64,000 bases of DNA from positions 1-64,000 of the forward strand of contig CAZHDW010000003.1 of NCBI GenBank assembly GCA_964531265.1. The letters are read 5' to 3'. The stretch comes from Hominenteromicrobium sp964531265. Its GTDB lineage: Bacteria; Bacillota; Clostridia; Oscillospirales; Acutalibacteraceae. This document shows positions 59,506-64,000 of the stretch, in pieces. The notes under the pieces are model-generated. The model saw nothing but the letters and a program-made list of their open reading frames with translations, did not search any database and was not told the DNA's origin. The translations under genes were made by a program, and so were the position numbers. The first letter of the stretch is position 1; every line of letters begins with the position of its first letter.

Positions 59506-60639
59506 ATGAGAGTTATTTTGACGGGCGGCGGAACAGCCGGCCACATAAATCCAGCCTTGGCTATGGCCGGTTATCTTTGTGAGAAGGATCCGAATACTCA
59601 GATATTGTACGTCGGCAATAAGGGCGGCATGGAAGAGCGCCTTGTCGCCGCGGCGGGCTATGATTTCAAGCCGATACGTATATCCGGCTTTCAGAGAAAG
59701 CTTACGCTGAACAATATCAAGCGCAATATGCAGACGGTTTTCCGCGTGCTTACGGCTTCTGTCGAGGCGAAAAAAATCATAAAGGAATTCAAGCCCGATA
59801 TATGCATCGGTACGGGTGGTTATGTCTGCGGCCCGGTGATACGTGCTGCCCAGAAGATGGGCATTGCCACCGCAGTGCATGAGGCGAATGCTTATCCGGG
59901 AATGGCCATTAAGATGCTGGCTCAGAAATGCGATTGCGTAATGCTCGCTGTTGAGGATGCCAAGAAATTTTTGGAGCGCAAGGATAACTGTGAGTTCACA
60001 GGTAATCCCGTGCGTCTGTCAGTGCTCGATGCTGAGCGCACCGCAAGCCGCAAGGCTCTCGGCCTGGACGAGAGACCGGTGGTTCTCTCCTTTGGCGGAA
60101 GTCTCGGCGCGGAAGCGATTAATACCGCAGCGGCGTACATGCTCGGCGAAAGCGCCAAGGAGAAGAAATTTCAGCATATACACGGCTATGGCCGCAATGA
60201 TGAGCATTTTCTCGACCGCGTACATGCCGCAGGTGTGAATGAGGAGGAGAATCCGCAGATACGTCTGCTCGACTACATTAACAATATGCCCGAGTGCCTT
60301 GCGGCGGCAGATCTTGTTATTGCACGTGCCGGAGCAATCACTCTGACAGAGATAGAGGCTACCGGAAAGTGCTCGATACTTATCCCGTCCCCGAATGTTG
60401 CCGAGAATCATCAGTACCACAATGCCATGGCTCTCGTCAACCGCGATGCGGCTGTGCTCATCGAGGAAAAGGAGCTTACTGGTGAAAAGCTTTGGCAGAC
60501 CGTGAACGGTATTCTCTCTCAGCCGGGACGCGCCGAGGAGATAGGCAAAAATGCAAAGGACATGGCGGTTCTCGATGCAAATGAGAGAATATATCAGATC
60601 ATTTCCAGGATAGTAAGAGAGAGAACAGCCGAGAGATAA
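59506..60639 (+). CDS. murG: UDP-GlcNAc:undecaprenyl-PP-MurNAc-pentapeptide GlcNAc transferase
   Basis: 377 residues, GT-B glycosyltransferase that converts lipid I to lipid II at the inner membrane face. GGGTAGHINPALAMAGYL at the N terminus, TGGYVCGPVIRAA, HEANAYPGMA, SFGGSLGAEAIN and the UDP-binding ARAGAITLTEIEATGK. RBS GGAGAG. Standard order after ftsW. Confidence 0.96.
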   Translation: MRVILTGGGTAGHINPALAMAGYLCEKDPNTQILYVGNKGGMEERLVAAAGYDFKPIRISGFQRKLTLNNIKRNMQTVFRVLTASVEAKKIIKEFKPDICIGTGGYVCGPVIRAAQKMGIATAVHEANAYPGMAIKMLAQKCDCVMLAVEDAKKFLERKDNCEFTGNPVRLSVLDAERTASRKALGLDERPVVLSFGGSLGAEAINTAAAYMLGESAKEKKFQHIHGYGRNDEHFLDRVHAAGVNEEENPQIRLLDYINNMPECLAAADLVIARAGAITLTEIEATGKCSILIPSPNVAENHQYHNAMALVNRDAAVLIEEKELTGEKLWQTVNGILSQPGRAEEIGKNAKDMAVLDANERIYQIISRIVRERTAER

Positions 60640-60700
60640 CGAACCGAAGACGGCAGGAATGCATAATATGGCCATATCTATACCGATGTGAGGTGTGTAT

Positions 60701-62008
60701 ATGGCATCTGTTAATACGCATTCGCAAACAACTGCCGATGACTCATTAAATACGGGAAAACGCGTACGGATACGCGGCGGTCGCACACTGCACGGAGAGC
60801 TTTTTGTGCAGGGAGCGAAAAACAGCACTCTGCCGTTAATGGCGGCGGCTGTGCTCTGCCGCGGAGACACCGTTCTGCACAATTGCCCGGAGCTTTCCGA
60901 TGTTCGCATATGCATAAGGATATTGAGGGAGCTTGGCTGTAAATGTGAGAGGGACGGCAAAACCGTAGTGATAAACGCGGATAGCATGGACAGGGCGGAG
61001 ATTTCCCACGAGCTGATGCGTGAGATGCGCTCGTCCATAGTGTTTCTCGGCCCATTGCTTGCAAGGTGCTCAGGGGTGGTGCTTTCCTTTCCGGGTGGCT
61101 GTGAGCTTGGCCCGCGCCCGATCGATCTGCATCTTTCAGCACTGAAAAAGCTCGGTGCGCTGATAATCGAGGAGCACGGGTGTCTGATATGCTCCGTGCC
61201 GGATGGGTTGCGGGGAAGACATATTTCGCTTGCTCTTCCGAGTGTGGGCGCTACCGAAAATGTTATCCTGGCAGCGGCACTTGCAAGCGGTACAACGGTG
61301 CTGACAAATGCGGCCTGCGAGCCGGAGATTGAGGAGCTGGCAGACTTTCTGAACAGATGCGGTGCAAGAATAAGCGGCGCCGGAGAGAGCTGTGTTATAA
61401 TAGAGGGTGTGAATTCGCTGCACGGCTGCGAATATACGGTCATGCCGGATCGTATAGCGGCTGCAACATATATGTCAGCGGCGGCGGTCACGGGTGGTAC
61501 GTTGCTGCTGAAAAACATAAACGCCGGACATCTGGCGGCGGTGCTGTCGGCCTTTGAGGAGGCAGGCTGTACGCTGCTTCGACGCGGTACGGAGCTGCTG
61601 CTAACCGCTCCGAAGCGTCTGAGAGCTGTTCGGCATGTAAGAACAATGCCGTATCCGGGCTTTCCAACGGATGCACAGGCGGCTGTAATGGTAATGGCGG
61701 CGCTTGGGGACGGCACAAGCATATTTGTTGAGAATATCTTCGAAAACAGATATAAGCATGTCGATGAGCTGAATCGGCTTGGTGCCGCGATCAAGGTAGA
61801 GGGCAAGGTTGCCGTTGTTGAGGGCGTAAGGGAGCTTTCCGGAGCGCCGGTCACGGCACAGGAGCTGCGCGGCGGGGCCGCACTTGCGGTGGCAGGGCTT
61901 GCGGCTCAGGGCGAAACAGAATTGACGGATCCGGGCTTTATCGCCCGCGGCTATGAGAGCTTCGAGGAAAACTTCAGGTGTCTCGGAGCGGATATAACAA
62001 GAGTTTAA
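60701..62008 (+). CDS. murA: UDP-N-acetylglucosamine 1-carboxyvinyltransferase
   Basis: 435 residues; first committed step of peptidoglycan synthesis, adding enolpyruvyl to UDP-GlcNAc. GAKNSTLPLMAAA near the start, catalytic cysteine in FPGGCELGPRPIDLHL (Cys, so fosfomycin-sensitive in principle), PSVGATENVILAAALA and PGFPTDAQAAVMV. An N-terminal extension of about 25 residues precedes the usual start. Related to AroA in fold but lacks its signatures. ATG preceded by GAGGTG; a GTG two codons upstream is possible. Confidence 0.95.
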   Translation: MASVNTHSQTTADDSLNTGKRVRIRGGRTLHGELFVQGAKNSTLPLMAAAVLCRGDTVLHNCPELSDVRICIRILRELGCKCERDGKTVVINADSMDRAEISHELMREMRSSIVFLGPLLARCSGVVLSFPGGCELGPRPIDLHLSALKKLGALIIEEHGCLICSVPDGLRGRHISLALPSVGATENVILAAALASGTTVLTNAACEPEIEELADFLNRCGARISGAGESCVIIEGVNSLHGCEYTVMPDRIAAATYMSAAAVTGGTLLLKNINAGHLAAVLSAFEEAGCTLLRRGTELLLTAPKRLRAVRHVRTMPYPGFPTDAQAAVMVMAALGDGTSIFVENIFENRYKHVDELNRLGAAIKVEGKVAVVEGVRELSGAPVTAQELRGGAALAVAGLAAQGETELTDPGFIARGYESFEENFRCLGADITRV

Positions 62009-62047
62009 ACAGGAATATATCAAATGTAAGGAAAGGAGGGCCATTCC

Positions 62048-62938
62048 GTGTCAGATGAATTTGATGCAGTAACCGATATTGAAGACGATGCATCTGTGCG
62101 TGCAGCGGACAAAAGAGCCCGCAACAGAAAGCTGCTGATCTTCTACATAACGGCGTTCGCCGCAGTGGTTGTAGGAGCGGTGCTTCTGTGCATCTTTGTG
62201 TTCTTCCGTGTGGATTCGGTAACGGTGGTCGGCGGCGAAAGCTACAGACAGGAGGATATCCTCAGCGTATGCGGAATAAACAGCGGCGACAACCTTGTGC
62301 TGCTTTCAACCTCGGACAGGGAACAGGAGATAGAGCATCGTTTTCCGTACATTGAAAAGGTAGATATCAAAAAGAAGATACCCTCAAGCGTAGAGATCAT
62401 TATAACCGAGGCCGAGACGGAGTATTCGATAGAGGCCGAGCAGGGCTATGTTTATGTAAGCAATGCCGGAAAGGTGCTTGAAATTGCGGCTGAGCCGGCC
62501 CCGGGCAGTGCGGTTGTTACGGGAATCCGGGCTGTAAATACCGAGCCGAGCCAGACGGTGGAGTTTGAGCAGGACGAGGATGCACAGCTTTTTGAGGCAA
62601 TAACCTCCCAGATAAACGAGAGAGATTTCAGCGGTATAACAAGCATCGACATGTCAAACAGATATGATATTACAATGCTGTATGATGACAGGATTGTGTT
62701 CATATTCGGCAATACCACTGGTATGCAGTCGAAGATGGCATATGGCATAGAGACGCTGAATTATATGCTGAATGACGGCACTATTACCGGTGAAACTAAG
62801 GGTGAAATAAACCTGACAATGGTTCCCGATAAGAAAAAGGTCGTGTATGGCGAGATAGTAGACGGACGGCAGAACACAGTGGTGATAGAGGGTGTTGCCG
62901 GACGTGACAAAAAGGCTGCCGCAAAAAAGGAAGAGTAA
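62048..62938 (+). CDS. ftsQ: Cell division protein FtsQ/DivIB
   Basis: 296 residues: acidic cytosolic N terminus, transmembrane helix (about 29-53; LLIFYITAFAAVVVGAVLLC), POTRA domain (about 54-125; FRVDSVTVVGGESYRQEDIL) and beta domain. Charged tail KKAAAKKEE. Bridges FtsL/DivIC and the septal synthase. GTG start eight bases after GGAGGG. Position between murA and ftsZ supports the call although sequence conservation in this family is low. Confidence 0.88.
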   Translation: MSDEFDAVTDIEDDASVRAADKRARNRKLLIFYITAFAAVVVGAVLLCIFVFFRVDSVTVVGGESYRQEDILSVCGINSGDNLVLLSTSDREQEIEHRFPYIEKVDIKKKIPSSVEIIITEAETEYSIEAEQGYVYVSNAGKVLEIAAEPAPGSAVVTGIRAVNTEPSQTVEFEQDEDAQLFEAITSQINERDFSGITSIDMSNRYDITMLYDDRIVFIFGNTTGMQSKMAYGIETLNYMLNDGTITGETKGEINLTMVPDKKKVVYGEIVDGRQNTVVIEGVAGRDKKAAAKKEE

Positions 62939-62949
62939 GAACATGGGCC

Positions 62950-62985
62950 GAACCGCAGGGAGCATTTGCTTTGAGGCGGTTTTTC
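62950..62985 (+). terminator. Possible terminator after ftsQ
   Basis: AACCGC/GCGGTT stem with a 19-base loop and TTTT after it. Weak stem but correct position. Confidence 0.5.
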
Positions 62986-63058
62986 GGCGGTGTAAAGCAG
63001 AATACACTCTGTAAAGTAAAATTCTTTGCCTGCGGACGCTTTTTTTACGAGATTCGTC

Positions 63059-63087
63059 TTGCAATTTCAATAGAAAAGTGTTAAATT
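63059..63087 (+). promoter_or_regulatory. Probable promoter of ftsZ
   Basis: TTGCAA, 17-bp spacer, TAAATT, about 185 bases before the start. The 333-bp gap holds no gene but several TGTAAAG motifs (62991, 63010, 63131). Confidence 0.5.
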
Positions 63088-63127
63088 ATAGGATATAAGC
63101 AATAGAATTTTTGCAGGATTCCGCTCA

Positions 63128-63155
63128 ATGTGTAAAGGAGAAATACTTTACACAT
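63128..63155. repeat. Dyad in the ftsZ leader
   Basis: Perfect 10-bp arms ATGTGTAAAG/CTTTACACAT around an eight-base centre. Could be an operator or a 5' RNA hairpin. Core TGTAAAG matches the dyad at the ylxM promoter. Confidence 0.6.
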
Positions 63156-63271
63156 GTGCGTGGTTTGAATTTTCCGCATTTTTTCGGTGTTATCCGGCGG
63201 AAGAACTGTGAAGATAAAGTATTTTACCAGCCGCGAAATGGCTGAAGATTAATCCAAGGAGGAAAATGAAA

Positions 63272-64000
63272 ATGCCCTTTGAAATCGATAACATGCTTGA
63301 AGAATATCCCCAGACCATTAAAGTTGTAGGTGTCGGCGGAGGCGGCGGAAATGCCGTTAACCGTATGGCAGATGCAGGCGTACAGCACGTTGAGCTCGTA
63401 TGCATGAATACAGACCGTCAGGCGCTGTCCCGTTCACAGGCTAAGACACGCGTTCAGATCGGTGAGAAGAATACACAGGGCCGTGGTGCAGGCTCCAAGC
63501 CCGAGGTAGGCAGCAAGGCAGCAGAGGAGAGCCGTGAGCTCATCGCTGCTACACTTAAGGGCGCAGACATGGTGTTTGTTACAGCCGGTATGGGCGGCGG
63601 CACAGGCACCGGCGCAGCACCCATCGTAGCTGAGATCGCAAAGGATATGGGCGCACTTACAGTCGGTATCGTTACAAAGCCTTTTGCTTTTGAGGGCAAG
63701 CGCCGTATGGAGCAGGCTGAGAAGGGCATTGCAGAGCTTCGCAAGCACGTTGACTCCCTGGTCGTTATCCCGAACGAGAGACTGAAGCTCGTCAGCGAGC
63801 AGCGCATCACTCTGGCAAACGCTTTCAGTGTTGCCGATGATGTTCTCCGTCAGGGCGTACAGAGCATTTCCGACCTCATCCAGATTCCGGGTATCGTTAA
63901 CCTCGACTTCGAGGACGTTAAGTCAATTATGCAGGATGCAGGCTATGCACACATGGGCGTAGGCCATGCAGCAGGCAAGGATAAGGCAGAGCAGGCTGCT
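63272..64000 (+). CDS. ftsZ: Cell division protein FtsZ (5' part, cut by window end)
   Basis: The first 243 residues of the tubulin-like GTPase that forms the division ring. GVGGGGGNAVNRM, NTDRQALSRS, the tubulin signature GGGTGTGAAPIVAEIAK, and VVIPNERLKL followed by LANAFSVADDVLRQGVQSIS are intact. The ATG at 63272 is nine bases after AGGAGG; an in-frame ATG at 63266 is too close. The C-terminal tail with the partner-binding peptide lies beyond the window. Strong C-ending codon bias. Confidence 0.97.
   Translation, partial: MPFEIDNMLEEYPQTIKVVGVGGGGGNAVNRMADAGVQHVELVCMNTDRQALSRSQAKTRVQIGEKNTQGRGAGSKPEVGSKAAEESRELIAATLKGADMVFVTAGMGGGTGTGAAPIVAEIAKDMGALTVGIVTKPFAFEGKRRMEQAEKGIAELRKHVDSLVVIPNERLKLVSEQRITLANAFSVADDVLRQGVQSISDLIQIPGIVNLDFEDVKSIMQDAGYAHMGVGHAAGKDKAEQAA

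Noticed and set aside
60019..61854. 611-codon open frame on the minus strand opposite murG and murA
   Set aside because: Spans two well-supported genes on the other strand; Ser/Pro-rich composition typical of a reverse-strand shadow.
1..64000. tRNA, rRNA, CRISPR array, transposase or prophage genes
   Set aside because: Read through both strands for typical motifs and repeat spacing; nothing convincing was found. A covariance-model scan could still reveal a small RNA.

Overview
The window looks like one chromosomal segment from a Clostridia-type Firmicute, most likely an anaerobic gut bacterium related to Oscillospiraceae/Ruminococcaceae. This is inferred from gene content and signals: purine-rich Shine-Dalgarno sites, TTG/GTG starts, consensus sigma-A promoters, many U-tailed terminators, a SpoVB-like flippase, a DUF4317 protein, a CBS-domain family II pyrophosphatase, ferredoxin-type aldo/keto reductases, a dockerin protein and the ylxM-ffh-rpsP-khpA-rimM-trmD order. 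No database search was possible; names rest on motifs read by eye. I saw no tRNA, rRNA, CRISPR array, insertion sequence or prophage.

Left part (1-20 kb), accessory sugar metabolism. A short AT-rich stretch with an acetyltransferase remnant is followed by an SDR plus a divergent type I dehydroquinase-like enzyme. Next come a divergent AraC regulator and a five-gene operon (zinc-type MDR, two tandem Gfo/Idh/MocA oxidoreductases, a quinone-oxidoreductase-type MDR, a metallo-beta-lactamase-fold hydrolase). An aldo/keto reductase, an MFS transporter, a TIM-barrel sugar isomerase/epimerase, a SpoVB-like flippase, prmA and a type B carboxylesterase follow. Then come two near-identical epimerases with a third type of Gfo/Idh/MocA gene, and proS and acpP. 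Two more epimerases and another Gfo/Idh/MocA gene lie at 36-41 kb. Together they suggest oxidation and isomerisation of unusual sugars, polyols or glycosides; substrates cannot be read from sequence.

Middle part (21-30 kb), an aromatic amino acid supercluster: aroE-aroK, then a promoter and a long leader, then aroF-tyrA-aroB-aroA-aroC-pheA and an acetyltransferase gene. The aroF leader encodes a 38-residue peptide rich in Tyr and Phe, followed by a strong intrinsic terminator. This is the architecture of ribosome-mediated attenuation and is the most interesting regulatory signal in the window. The cluster has no dehydroquinase gene; the only candidate here is the divergent one near 1.3 kb.

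Right part. 30-44 kb holds a CBS pyrophosphatase, a secreted dockerin protein, a second aldo/keto reductase with a MATE exporter, gluQ, DUF4317, a second AraC regulator, a small PAS protein, a threonine aldolase and a double zinc-ribbon membrane protein. 44-52.6 kb is housekeeping: SRP/ribosome genes, HPr, uvrC, rsmD-coaD and a coiled-coil protein. 53-64 kb is the division and cell-wall cluster rsmH-ftsL-pbpB-mraY-ftsW-murG-murA-ftsQ-ftsZ, which lacks mraZ, murE, murF and murD; ftsZ is cut by the window edge. The two aldo/keto reductase genes, 25 kb apart, share an unusual promoter with a 19-bp spacer and a dyad, suggesting one MerR-family regulator outside the window.
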